Assembly: GCF_014837145.1 (NCBI RefSeq)
Contig: NZ_JACYFS010000001.1
Span: 62,001-126,000 of the forward strand
Direction of reading: 5' to 3'
DNA length: 64,000 nt
Source of the DNA: Chryseobacterium caseinilyticum
GTDB taxonomy: Bacteria; Bacteroidota; Bacteroidia; Flavobacteriales; Weeksellaceae
Made by a program: the position numbers and the translations under genes
The notes under the pieces: generated by a model
The model's database searches: none
The model's input: only the letters and a program-made list of their open reading frames with translations
What the model was told of the DNA's origin: nothing
Part shown: one piece after another, positions 17,770 through 25,720 of the stretch
Position numbering within the stretch: the first letter of the stretch is position 1
Layout: the number at the start of each line of letters is the position of its first letter

Positions 17770-17794
17770 TAAACTTAAATTTCATGTAAAAATA

Positions 17795-18781
17795 ATGAAG
17801 ATTTTTAGAATTGCGGCAGTTTCATGCCTTTTAGTTTTAGCTTTAAATTCATGTAAAAAAGAACAGGAAGCACAATGGAAGGTAGAAATCACCAAGCCTG
17901 CTGAGAAAGTTTCCATGACAGATATTTCAAAGGAATTTTTTGATCCTAAAGTTTCTCTCGAGCAGTTTCAGGCAAAATTCCCTTGGTTTCAGGGAAGTGT
18001 TCCCAATGAAGATTTTATTAAAAGAAGAACTGATCCTCAGGAAATTAAACTGTATCAGGAAGCCGCTTCAAAAATCGATCAGGCAAAACTGGAGAAAGAT
18101 TTTAATGACCTTTTTTCACACATCAAATATTATTTTCCTGAATTTAAAACTCCAAATGTTTTTTTGTTTTCATCTTCACTGCAGATGATTCAGGATCCGA
18201 TTTTATATGATGAAAAGACTAATTTTCTTTTTATAGACATCACAGGATTTATGGGTTTTAAAAATCCCAATTACAAAGGACTGGAGCTGTATTTTCAAAA
18301 ATCAATGAACCCGGACAATATCGTTCCGAAAGTTTCAAGAATTTTTGCCGAAAAGATTGTTCCTTTTTCAACTGATCATCAGAAATTTGTCGATTTGATG
18401 CTGTACAGCGGAAAAGTGATGATGCTGCAGGATGCTTTCATGCCCGAAACACCGGATTATCTGAAAATGGATTACACGAAAGAGCAGTACGACTGGGCAA
18501 AAAACAATGAAGCCAATGTCTACAATTATTTTGTGGAAAGTAATCTTATTTTTGGCGACGATCACCGTTTGGTGGAAAGGTTTATCAACCCAGGACCGTT
18601 CTCAAAATTTTATACAGAAATCGACAACGAATCTTCTCCGATGATCGGAGTTTTCACAGGATGGCAAATCTGCAAATCCTATTTCAGCAAAAATTCGGAA
18701 ACAAAACTTACGGATTTTATTAAAAAAGATGCCACCCAGATTTTTAACGAAGCGGGTTATAAGCCGAAGTTTGAGGAGTAG
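17795..18781 (+). CDS. gldB: Gliding motility lipoprotein GldB
   Basis: 328-aa lipoprotein with signal MKIFRIAAVSCLLVLALNSC. The open frame extends 312 bp further upstream, but that part overlaps the GNAT gene antisense and lacks sense; the ATG at 17795 gives a perfect lipoprotein signal and follows a -7 box. Family segments include FPWFQGSVPNEDFIKRRTD, YYFPEFKTPNVFLF and FIGVFTGWQICKSY-like regions near the end. GldB is needed for gliding and for T9SS function in Flavobacterium johnsoniae, though its biochemical role is not settled. gldC follows 81 bp downstream. Many Chryseobacterium carry gld genes without gliding, using them for protein secretion. Confidence 0.9.
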   Translation: MKIFRIAAVSCLLVLALNSCKKEQEAQWKVEITKPAEKVSMTDISKEFFDPKVSLEQFQAKFPWFQGSVPNEDFIKRRTDPQEIKLYQEAASKIDQAKLEKDFNDLFSHIKYYFPEFKTPNVFLFSSSLQMIQDPILYDEKTNFLFIDITGFMGFKNPNYKGLELYFQKSMNPDNIVPKVSRIFAEKIVPFSTDHQKFVDLMLYSGKVMMLQDAFMPETPDYLKMDYTKEQYDWAKNNEANVYNYFVESNLIFGDDHRLVERFINPGPFSKFYTEIDNESSPMIGVFTGWQICKSYFSKNSETKLTDFIKKDATQIFNEAGYKPKFEE

Positions 18782-18862
18782 GGAAGATGGAAGCGGGAGC
18801 GGGAAGAACGGAGATGGAAAGGATAATTTAAATTGAAAAATAAATATTAGAAAAATAGAGAA

Positions 18863-19189
18863 ATGAGAAAGACTCAGATTACAATAGATGTTGAGCTGGA
18901 TGAAAACCACGTCCCTGAAAACATCACATGGAACGCTGAAGATGGCGGAATACAGAAACAGGATACAAAGGCTTTTATGATTTCTGTATGGGATGAAAAA
19001 GCAAAAGAAGCTTTAAGAATTGACCTGTGGACAAAAGAAATGCCTGTAGACCAGATGAAAATGTTTATGCACCAGATTTTTGTTTCTATGGGAAGCACGT
19101 ACCAGAGAGCGACCGGCGAAGATGATGTTGCAGAATGGATCGAGCAGATGGCAGAAGAATTTGCAATCAAATCAGCGATAAAAATGTAA
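18863..19189 (+). CDS. gldC: Gliding motility protein GldC
   Basis: 108-aa soluble protein matching GldC over its whole length, e.g. ITIDVELDENHVPENITW, AFMISVWDEKAKEALRIDLW and MPVDQMKMFMHQIFVSM. It has no signal peptide. In F. johnsoniae gldC lies directly after gldB as here, and its loss weakens gliding only partly. The 81-bp gap to gldB contains a purine-rich stretch (18782-18815) and no terminator, so co-transcription is likely. Confidence 0.9.
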   Translation: MRKTQITIDVELDENHVPENITWNAEDGGIQKQDTKAFMISVWDEKAKEALRIDLWTKEMPVDQMKMFMHQIFVSMGSTYQRATGEDDVAEWIEQMAEEFAIKSAIKM

Positions 19190-19199
19190 AATCTATTTG

Positions 19200-19287
19200 A
19201 AAATGGGATAATGAGATAATTTGAAAATTATACATAATGCTGACATTTTCAAATTCTCAAATTTTCAAATTCTTAAATTATAAAAAA
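19200..19287. repeat. Low-complexity CAAATTTTCAAATT-type intergenic array
   Basis: Repeated variants of ATTTTCAAATTCTCAAATTTTC separate gldC from the next gene. The array creates an open extension of the downstream frame but no plausible protein. It is one of several such phrase-like arrays in the window. Confidence 0.6.
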
Positions 19288-20427
19288 ATGAATTTCAATA
19301 CAAAAGTTATACACGGAGGACAACACCACGAATCTGCAACGGGTTCTGTGAATGTTCCTGTTTTTTTAACATCCACTTTCGCACAGAAAAGTCCGGGAGT
19401 GCATTCAGGATACGAGTATTCAAGAGCGGCAAATCCTACAAGACAGGCTTTGGAAGACTCTTTGGCAAGCATTGAAAACGGAGCGAGAGGTTTGGCTTTC
19501 GGTTCAGGATTAGCTGCTATCGACTGTGTTTTAAAATTATTAAATCCTGGCGACGAAGTTGTTGCTGTGGACGATTTATACGGTGGGACTTACAGAATGT
19601 TCACCAGACTTTTTGAAAAGTATCAGTTGAAATTTACTTTCGTGAATTTTGATGATGCTTCAAAAATCGCAGATGTAATTACGGATAAAACCAAATTAAT
19701 CTGGGTGGAAACTCCAACCAACCCATTGATGAAACTGGTTGACATCAAAGCAGTGGTGGAAATTGCAAAAGGAAAAGATATTCTGGTAGCAGTTGACAAT
19801 ACATTCGCAACACCATATCTTCAAAGACCAATCGATTTGGGAGCTGACATCGTAATGCACTCAGCGACAAAATATTTGGGTGGCCACTCCGATGTAATCG
19901 CAGGAGCTCTGATCGCTAAAGATGCTGAACTGGGAGAAAAACTTCACTTCATTCAGTTTGCAAGCGGTGGAATTTTGGGCCCTCACGATTCTTATTTGGT
20001 TTTAAGAGGAATTAAAACACTGGCATTAAGAGTTCAAAGACATTCAGAAAACGGAATGGCGGTAGCTAAATATCTGGAATCTCATCCGGCAGTTGCGCAG
20101 GTAATTTACCCAGGATTGGAATCTCATCCTCAATACGAGCTGGCAAAAGCTCAGATGAAAGATTTCGGAGGAATGGTTTCTTTTACATTCAAATCAGGGA
20201 AAAAAGAAGATGCTATCAGATTTTTAGAGAAAGTTAGAGTCTTCACTTTAGCTGAATCTTTAGGTGGAGTAGAATCTTTGGCCAACCATCCGGCATTGAT
20301 GACTCACGCTTCCATTCCTGCAGAAAAACGTGCAGAGTTGGGAATTACCGACGACCTGGTTCGTTTGAGTGTGGGGATCGAAGATGCAGAAGATTTGATT
20401 GCAGATCTTGAGAAAGCATTTTCTTAA
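19288..20427 (+). CDS. Cystathionine gamma-synthase/lyase family PLP enzyme
   Basis: 379-aa trans-sulfuration enzyme. The ATG at 19288 (MNFNTKVIHGG) is the family start; the 17 codons before it come from low-complexity DNA. Typical segments: YEYSRAANPTRQALE, GSGLAAID, VDNTFATPYLQRP and the PLP lysine in SATKYLGGHSD near residue 200. C-terminal VFTLAESLGGVESL and RLSVGIEDAEDL are diagnostic for the CGS/CGL branch. The sequence cannot separate synthase (methionine pathway) from lyase (cysteine pathway); both are named for close homologues. Single gene, followed by a terminator. Confidence 0.88.
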   Translation: MNFNTKVIHGGQHHESATGSVNVPVFLTSTFAQKSPGVHSGYEYSRAANPTRQALEDSLASIENGARGLAFGSGLAAIDCVLKLLNPGDEVVAVDDLYGGTYRMFTRLFEKYQLKFTFVNFDDASKIADVITDKTKLIWVETPTNPLMKLVDIKAVVEIAKGKDILVAVDNTFATPYLQRPIDLGADIVMHSATKYLGGHSDVIAGALIAKDAELGEKLHFIQFASGGILGPHDSYLVLRGIKTLALRVQRHSENGMAVAKYLESHPAVAQVIYPGLESHPQYELAKAQMKDFGGMVSFTFKSGKKEDAIRFLEKVRVFTLAESLGGVESLANHPALMTHASIPAEKRAELGITDDLVRLSVGIEDAEDLIADLEKAFS

Positions 20428-20439
20428 AATAATAAATTA

Positions 20440-20470
20440 CAAGCATCCGTTTTTACAGCGGATGTTTGTG
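20440..20470 (+). terminator. Hairpin terminator
   Basis: CAAGCATCCG (20440-20449) pairs with CGGATGTTTG (20459-20468) through nine Watson-Crick pairs and one wobble. The T-tract after it is weak. Confidence 0.6.
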
Positions 20471-20637
20471 TATCTATTTTCATACTGTCTTTTCACTGCA
20501 AGGAAAATATGAATTTTAAAAGATCACAATACCCTGTGAACTTTGTGAAAAACCTTTGTGCCCTTTGTGGTAAAATATCATATAAGACAAATGATTTTTA
20601 GCTCTATGCAATCAGTTTTTTTTAATTAAATTTTAAA

Positions 20638-21087
20638 ATGAAAAACACAAGAAAGGCTACCCTTCAGGATCTACCTCAATTGGCCGAACTGTTTGATCAG
20701 TACAGGATTTTTTATTACAAAGAATCAGATATTTCTGCAGCTGAAATTTTTTTAAAGGAAAGAATAGAGAACAGAGATTCTGAAATTTTTGTTGCTGAAA
20801 GTGGAGGTCAGTTAGTTGGCTTTGTACAACTGTATCCATTGTTTTCCTCAACAAGAATGAAACGGTATTGGCTGTTGAATGATCTGTTCGTTAACGAAAA
20901 TTCTCGTGGAAAAGGTTTTTCAAAAGAATTAATTGAAGAAGCCAAAGAATTGGCAAAATTAACAAACTCTGCAGGTATTCTCCTCGAAACCGGAAAATCA
21001 AACGATATCGGAAACAAACTCTACGCATCTTGCGGATTTGAAATCTACGATGAGGTGAATTTTTACGAATGGACAAATAAAGTTTAG
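20638..21087 (+). CDS. GNAT family N-acetyltransferase
   Basis: 149-aa single-domain acetyltransferase. RKATLQDLPQLAELFDQY is the usual beta1-alpha1 start, LNDLFVNENSRGKGFSKELI contains the acetyl-CoA pyrophosphate loop (RGKG), and KLYASCGFEIYDEVNFY is the C-terminal motif B. It differs from the GNAT at 17218 in subgroup. The substrate is not predictable. A DinB gene follows 61 bp later across a short repeat of GTCAATC units. Confidence 0.85.
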   Translation: MKNTRKATLQDLPQLAELFDQYRIFYYKESDISAAEIFLKERIENRDSEIFVAESGGQLVGFVQLYPLFSSTRMKRYWLLNDLFVNENSRGKGFSKELIEEAKELAKLTNSAGILLETGKSNDIGNKLYASCGFEIYDEVNFYEWTNKV

Positions 21088-21148
21088 TGAATTGTCAATC
21101 GTCAATCGTCAATTGTGAATTTACTCATTACCCATTACGCATATTAAG

Positions 21149-21652
21149 ATGACAGATTTCCAAAAATACATTCAAAGATATTTAGATTTAATTCCATCTG
21201 AGAATTGGCTGGAAGAATTGAAACTGGTTGGCGAGAAAACCGTTTCCCTGTATTCTTATTTGACTGAAGAACAGTCAAAGTTTGCCTATGCAACAGGAAA
21301 ATGGACATTGAAGGAAGTGCTTCTGCATCTGTCAGACACAGAAAGAGTTTTTCAATACCGGATTCTGGCATTTGCCAGAGGTGAAAAATCTGAATTGCCT
21401 GGTTTTGATGAAGAGAGTTACGCAGCCCATTCTTTTGCGAATGAGAGAAGTTTAGAATCCTTGTTGGAAGAATATCAACTGATAAGAAACTCTACTCTAA
21501 TTTTAGTACAAACGTTAAGTCTTTTAGTTTTAAATAATATAGGAACAGCCAATGGAAACCAAATTTCTGTAGAAACGATTTGTAAATTAATTGTTGGACA
21601 TAATATTCATCATTTGAATGTGGTGGAGGAAAGATATTTGCCTGAATTGTAA
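21149..21652 (+). CDS. DinB-superfamily protein
   Basis: 167-aa four-helix-bundle protein. Candidate metal ligands are His in VLLHLSDTERVFQYR and the pair in VGHNIHHLNVVEERYL, which fit the three-His DinB pattern. Members include thiol transferases that use bacillithiol or related thiols as well as uncharacterised enzymes. Its stop codon overlaps the start of the next gene by one base (TAATG), so the two are translationally coupled. The substrate is unknown. Confidence 0.83.
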   Translation: MTDFQKYIQRYLDLIPSENWLEELKLVGEKTVSLYSYLTEEQSKFAYATGKWTLKEVLLHLSDTERVFQYRILAFARGEKSELPGFDEESYAAHSFANERSLESLLEEYQLIRNSTLILVQTLSLLVLNNIGTANGNQISVETICKLIVGHNIHHLNVVEERYLPEL

Positions 21653-22086
21653 TGCGTTCAAAAACAAATATTGTAATTTTAATTGGTATGGTGATTTTTT
21701 TAATATCACTTACTCAAGATTGTATATATTATAAATATTTTGATGAAATACACTATCCATCGTATTTAGCTTTTTTGTTAGGCTGGACTTACTTTGACGG
21801 AGTACGTTGGGAAGGTTTTGTTTGGCTTGCAAATCCGCTTTATTTTTTGGGGATAGTTTTGGTGCTCAAAAGAAATTACAGCGCAGTTTTTCCTATTATC
21901 ATTTCATCATTTTTAGCAAGTGCATTTATGTTTTTTGATAACATAACAATTACAAAAAGTGGAAGAATAGCTCCTATCATTGAATTAGAATTAGGTTATT
22001 TTTTGTGGTTATCTTCAATATTATTTACAACTATTTTTTCAATTTTTTTAAAGATTAGACAATGGAAAACATCATCAACATATTAA
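21652..22086 (+). CDS. Small integral membrane protein, unknown
   Basis: 144 aa with four hydrophobic segments (about 7-27, 40-58, 70-98 and 112-135). Tyr/Phe-rich loops such as DCIYYKYFDEIHYPSYLAF. No family is recognised. It overlaps the DinB gene by 1 bp and the TsaC gene by 25 bp, so it is part of a compact operon; expression coupling with TsaC is an inference. Confidence 0.6.
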   Translation: MRSKTNIVILIGMVIFLISLTQDCIYYKYFDEIHYPSYLAFLLGWTYFDGVRWEGFVWLANPLYFLGIVLVLKRNYSAVFPIIISSFLASAFMFFDNITITKSGRIAPIIELELGYFLWLSSILFTTIFSIFLKIRQWKTSSTY

Positions 22087-22610
22087 AATCCGGCGGCACC
22101 ATCCTTTACCCAACAGACACCATCTGGGGAATCGGTTGTGATGCCACAAACATAGACGCCATCAATAAAATTTTTGACATCAAGAAGCGCGAAAAAAACA
22201 AATCCATGATTATTCTGGTGGAAACCGAGAAGAGATTGCAGGATTTGGTTGACGTTCCGGAAATGGCGTGGGAAATTATGGATTTAAGTGAAAAACCGAT
22301 TACGTTGGTTTATCAAAATCCAAAAGGTTTGCCGAAAGAATTGCTGGCCGAAGACGGTAGCATAGGAATTCGTCTTGTAAAAGATCTGTACTGTAAAAAG
22401 CTGATTACAAAACTGAATAAGCCTTTGGTATCCACTTCAGCTAATTTCAGTGGCGAGAAAAGTCCGTTGAAATTTTCAGATATTTCTCCTGAAATTATTG
22501 ATTTGGTGGATTATGCAGTGGAAGATAACAGAGAAAAAGTTTCAGAATATTCAGGATCATCAGTGATAAAAATCTGGAGTGATAATCGTATAAAAGTCTT
22601 GAGAGAATGA
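22062..22610 (+). CDS. tsaC: Threonylcarbamoyl-AMP synthase (short TsaC/YrdC form)
   Basis: 182-aa protein that makes threonylcarbamoyl-AMP from threonine, bicarbonate and ATP for tRNA t6A37 modification. The YrdC fold is shown by GGTILYPTDTIWGIGCDATN near the start, KKREKNKSMIILV (Lys/Arg pocket), GSIGIRLV and PLVSTSANFSGEKSP. It lacks the C-terminal Sua5 domain, so it is the short TsaC form. The start overlaps the upstream membrane-protein gene by 25 bp. Confidence 0.9.
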   Translation: MENIINILKSGGTILYPTDTIWGIGCDATNIDAINKIFDIKKREKNKSMIILVETEKRLQDLVDVPEMAWEIMDLSEKPITLVYQNPKGLPKELLAEDGSIGIRLVKDLYCKKLITKLNKPLVSTSANFSGEKSPLKFSDISPEIIDLVDYAVEDNREKVSEYSGSSVIKIWSDNRIKVLRE

Positions 22611-22778
22611 TGTAATATCGCACAGATTTCACGGATTTTCAAAGATTATTCTAAATTTTACATGTTTAAAAACTTTTAAAATTCCTAAATAATCCTTCCC
22701 CAAGTTCGGGATGATATTGTTGGCAAAATATTTATGTTCAACGGTGTCAGGCTGAGCCCGTCGAAGCCTTCAATCTAA

Positions 22779-23000
22779 TATGCTCTAACTGTTTTCCAAG
22801 TATTGAACTAAAACTTATCTGACTGATGCATCAAAAAAATCTTTTGTGATTCTATAGCATGGAATGTTTTTCACAGATATAAACAGATTTGGAACGTCCA
22901 CATTGAAAATCTTTGATTTTCAAACTTATGTGCTCTAAATATTTTCAAAGTATTAAATTCGAACTTATGTGCTCTGATGTGTCAAAAAAATCTTTTGTGA
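22779..23000. repeat. Two diverged ~72-bp direct repeats
   Basis: Copies at 22779-22849 and 22927-23000 share TATG(tg)CTCTAA, AAGTATT and the long identical end TCAAAAAAATCTTTTGTGA. A related TTTGTG-rich phrase lies at 20530-20573. They are non-coding. Confidence 0.6.
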
Positions 23001-23038
23001 CTTTTGTGGTTTAAAAAAATACATTTAATGTAAATATT

Positions 23039-23046
23039 TATCTTTG
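23039..23046 (+). promoter_or_regulatory. -7 box of the CCA-adding enzyme gene
   Basis: TATCTTTG, an exact TAnnTTTG, 27 bp before the start codon. Confidence 0.45.
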
Positions 23047-23072
23047 CAAATTAATTCATCCAGCATAAAAAA

Positions 23073-24494
23073 ATGTTCATCAACCTCAATCAAAATCATA
23101 ACCTCAAACTTTTCAAAATTATTTCTGAAGTCGCTGCAGCGAATAGCCAATCGGTGTACATCGTAGGTGGTTACGTGCGTGATCTTTTAATGAAAAGAAA
23201 AGCGTCTACCGATATTGATTTTGTGACTGAACAGAGTGGAATTGAGCTTGCTCAAAATGTAGGAAAGGAAATCGATCCCAAAATGAAAGTCTCGGTGTTT
23301 AAAACATACGGAACGGCGATGATCAGATACAAAGATCTCGAACTGGAATTTGTAGGCGCAAGAAAAGAAAGCTACACCGAAGACAGCCGTAAACCGGAAG
23401 TGGAGGGCGGTACGATTGAAGATGATCAGAAAAGAAGAGATTTCACTATCAATGCGATGGCAATTTCTTTAAATAAAGATAATTTCGGGGAACTGATCGA
23501 TCCTTTTGACGGAATCGGTGATCTTCAGAAGGAAATACTGAGAACACCTTTAGAACCTGCTCAAACGTATTCTGATGATCCGTTAAGAATGATGAGGGCG
23601 GTACGTTTTGCTTCCACTTTAAATTTTACGGTTGAAGAAAATTCGTTAGAAGCTATCAGGCAGGAAGCGGAAAGAATCAAAATTGTTTCTATGGAAAGAA
23701 TTATGGTTGAGTTTAACAAAATTATGCTTTCTGAAAAGCCTTCTGTCGGTTTGAAATTAATGGAAGAAACAGGTTTGATGAAATTAATTATTCCTGAACT
23801 GATTGATTTGAAAGGCGTGGAAGAAGTGGAAGGTCAAACCCACAAAGACAATTTTTACCACACATTGGAAGTAGTCGATAATATTTCTGAAAATACAGAT
23901 AACCTTTGGCTTCGCTGGGCAGCACTGCTTCACGACATTGGAAAAGCTCCGACAAAGAAATTTGTAGACGGAACGGGTTGGACTTTCCATGGGCACGAGT
24001 TTTTAGGTTCAAAAATGGTGAAAACCTTATTTCAGAAGCTGAAATTACCTTTAAATGCTGATATGAAATATGTTCAGAAGATGGTGAAACTGTCTTCACG
24101 TCCGATTGCACTGGTAACCGATGATGCTTCAGATTCTGCACTGAGAAGACTTTTGTTTGATGCCGGTGAAGATCTGGAAGATCTGTTTACGCTTTGTAAA
24201 GCGGATATCACGACGAAAAACTCAAGAAAGCAGGAAAGATTTAAGAAAAATTTCCAGTATGTTGCAGTAAAAATAAAAGAGGTTGAGGAAAAAGATCAGG
24301 TAAGAAATTTCCAGCCACCGATTTCAGGAGAAGAAATTATGGAGATGTTTAATCTGAAACCTGGAAGAGAAATAGGAATTTTAAAGGAAAAAGTAAAGGA
24401 AGCCATCTTGGAAGGTGAGATTGGCAATGACAGCGAGGAAGCACGAAACTTCGTGATTGTTGAAGCTGAAAAGCTGGGATTAACTTTAGTTTAA
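23073..24494 (+). CDS. cca: CCA-adding tRNA nucleotidyltransferase with HD domain
   Basis: 473-aa class II nucleotidyltransferase. The head has YIVGGYVRDLL and the catalytic pair in STDIDFV, then QKRRDFTINAMAI and DDPLRMMRAVRFAS, the tRNA-nucleotidyltransferase core. A C-terminal HD domain (LLHDIGKAPTKKF, HEFLGSKMV) has phosphohydrolase potential. It repairs or adds the 3' CCA end of tRNAs; class II members may instead be poly(A) polymerases, but this length and HD fusion are typical of bacteroidetal CCA enzymes. Single gene with its own -7 box and terminator. Confidence 0.88.
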   Translation: MFINLNQNHNLKLFKIISEVAAANSQSVYIVGGYVRDLLMKRKASTDIDFVTEQSGIELAQNVGKEIDPKMKVSVFKTYGTAMIRYKDLELEFVGARKESYTEDSRKPEVEGGTIEDDQKRRDFTINAMAISLNKDNFGELIDPFDGIGDLQKEILRTPLEPAQTYSDDPLRMMRAVRFASTLNFTVEENSLEAIRQEAERIKIVSMERIMVEFNKIMLSEKPSVGLKLMEETGLMKLIIPELIDLKGVEEVEGQTHKDNFYHTLEVVDNISENTDNLWLRWAALLHDIGKAPTKKFVDGTGWTFHGHEFLGSKMVKTLFQKLKLPLNADMKYVQKMVKLSSRPIALVTDDASDSALRRLLFDAGEDLEDLFTLCKADITTKNSRKQERFKKNFQYVAVKIKEVEEKDQVRNFQPPISGEEIMEMFNLKPGREIGILKEKVKEAILEGEIGNDSEEARNFVIVEAEKLGLTLV

Positions 24495-24515
24495 AGCTTA
24501 GATATCTAATAAACT

Positions 24516-24550
24516 AAAAAGCAATATATTTTTATCTGTTGCTTTTTTTT
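24516..24550 (+). terminator. Intrinsic terminator after cca
   Basis: AAAAAGCAA (24516-24524) pairs with TTGCTTTTT (24539-24547) and continues into T. Confidence 0.8.
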
Positions 24551-24620
24551 GGCTTAAAATCTAATCATAAAAAATCTTAAAATTTTGTTAAAAAAATTTT
24601 AAGAAGATTGATTTTGTTAT

Positions 24621-24628
24621 TACATTTG
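24621..24628 (+). promoter_or_regulatory. -7 box of the lipoprotein pair
   Basis: TACATTTG, 42 bp before the first start codon of the following unit. Confidence 0.45.
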
Positions 24629-24669
24629 TGTAATGTTTCAACTCAATTTGTTCAATATTAAAAGTTTTA

Positions 24670-25720
24670 TTGGTGAAAAAAATCCTCTTATTCCTTCCTT
24701 TACTTTTTTTGATTTTTTCCTGTGAGAATAACAAAATAGAAAAGGTAGAAAATGCCTTCTATTACTGGAAATCTGATGATTATCCCACAAGCGACAACAA
24801 TGAAAAAGATATTTTAATCAATCAGAATATCAAAAAATTATATGTTAAATTTTTTGAGGTCGATTATACTGATGCTATGGGAAGTTTTCCTGTCTCTAAA
24901 ACAGGTTTTTCACTGAATTCATATTGTGATGTAAAATCAAAGGGTTCCTATGAAATTATTCCGACAGTTTATATCAAAAACATCGTTTTTCAGAAAAGCA
25001 ACGAGAAAGATTTGGATAAATTAGCAGACAATGTCAATTTTTTAGTCAAAAAAATATTCAAACGAAAGTTTAGAATTTTTGAAAGTCTCAGAAATACAGA
25101 TTGATTGCGACTGGACTGCTTCCACTAAAGATAAATATTTCTATTTTTTAAAGAAATTAAAACCGGTTTCGCAAAAAACAATTTCAGCTACTTTAAGATT
25201 ATATCCCTACAAGTATCCCGATAAAATGGGAGTTCCGCCAGTTGATAAAGTGACTTTGATGTGTTATAATCTGATCAATCCTTTAGCAGATCAGTCGAAA
25301 AATTCTATTCTTGATTTAAAAGAATTAGAAAGCTATCTCAATACACGAAAAAAATATCCGCTGCATTTGGATGTTGCTCTTCCGGTGTATTCCTGGATGC
25401 AGGTTTACCAAAACAATCAGTTTACCAGTGTTTTATATGATGTTGACGAAATCAAACCACATTTGAAGGAATTAAAACCACTCTGGTATGAAGTACAGAA
25501 AGATACTGCGATTAATCATGAAACGTATCTGAGGGTTGGCGATAAAATAAAATATGAGGAAGTAACAGCAGATAAAATTAATAAAGCAATTGCTTTAATT
25601 AAGAAAAATGTAAAGTTTGATAAAGAAATTACCGTAACGCTTTTTCATTTAGACGAGAAACAACTTAACAACTACAGCAATGAAGAAATTAGTCATTTTT
25701 ACAGCGATTTTACTCAATAG
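24670..25720 (+). pseudogene. Lipoprotein gene split by a 1-base frameshift
   Basis: The first part has a lipoprotein signal (LLFLPLLFLIFSC) and runs to 25104; a second open frame covers 25079-25720 and has no ATG start. If one A is removed from the A7 run at 25048-25054 the two join as ...NFLVKK-YSNESLEFLKVSE-IQIDCDWT..., a smooth helix and strand, giving about 349 aa. The joined protein resembles secreted glycoside-hydrolase-like barrels (QIDCDWT, LRLYPYKYP, DVALPVYSWMQ), but I do not recognise the family. Start is TTG 24670 or GTG 24673, no ATG. The next gene overlaps by 41 bp. Real mutation or sequencing error cannot be told apart here. Confidence 0.75.

Larger units (their letters stand above)
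22611..23072. other. Intergenic region with diverged direct repeats
   Basis: 462 bp without a gene. It contains a pair of ~72-bp direct repeats, a TGTCAGGCTGAGCCCGTCG phrase at about 22745-22763 of the kind scattered in Bacteroidota genomes, and the promoter of the CCA-adding enzyme at its right end. Confidence 0.6.

Noticed and set aside
17483..17794. N-terminal extension of GldB
   Set aside because: Overlaps the GNAT gene antisense; the ATG at 17795 gives the lipoprotein signal.
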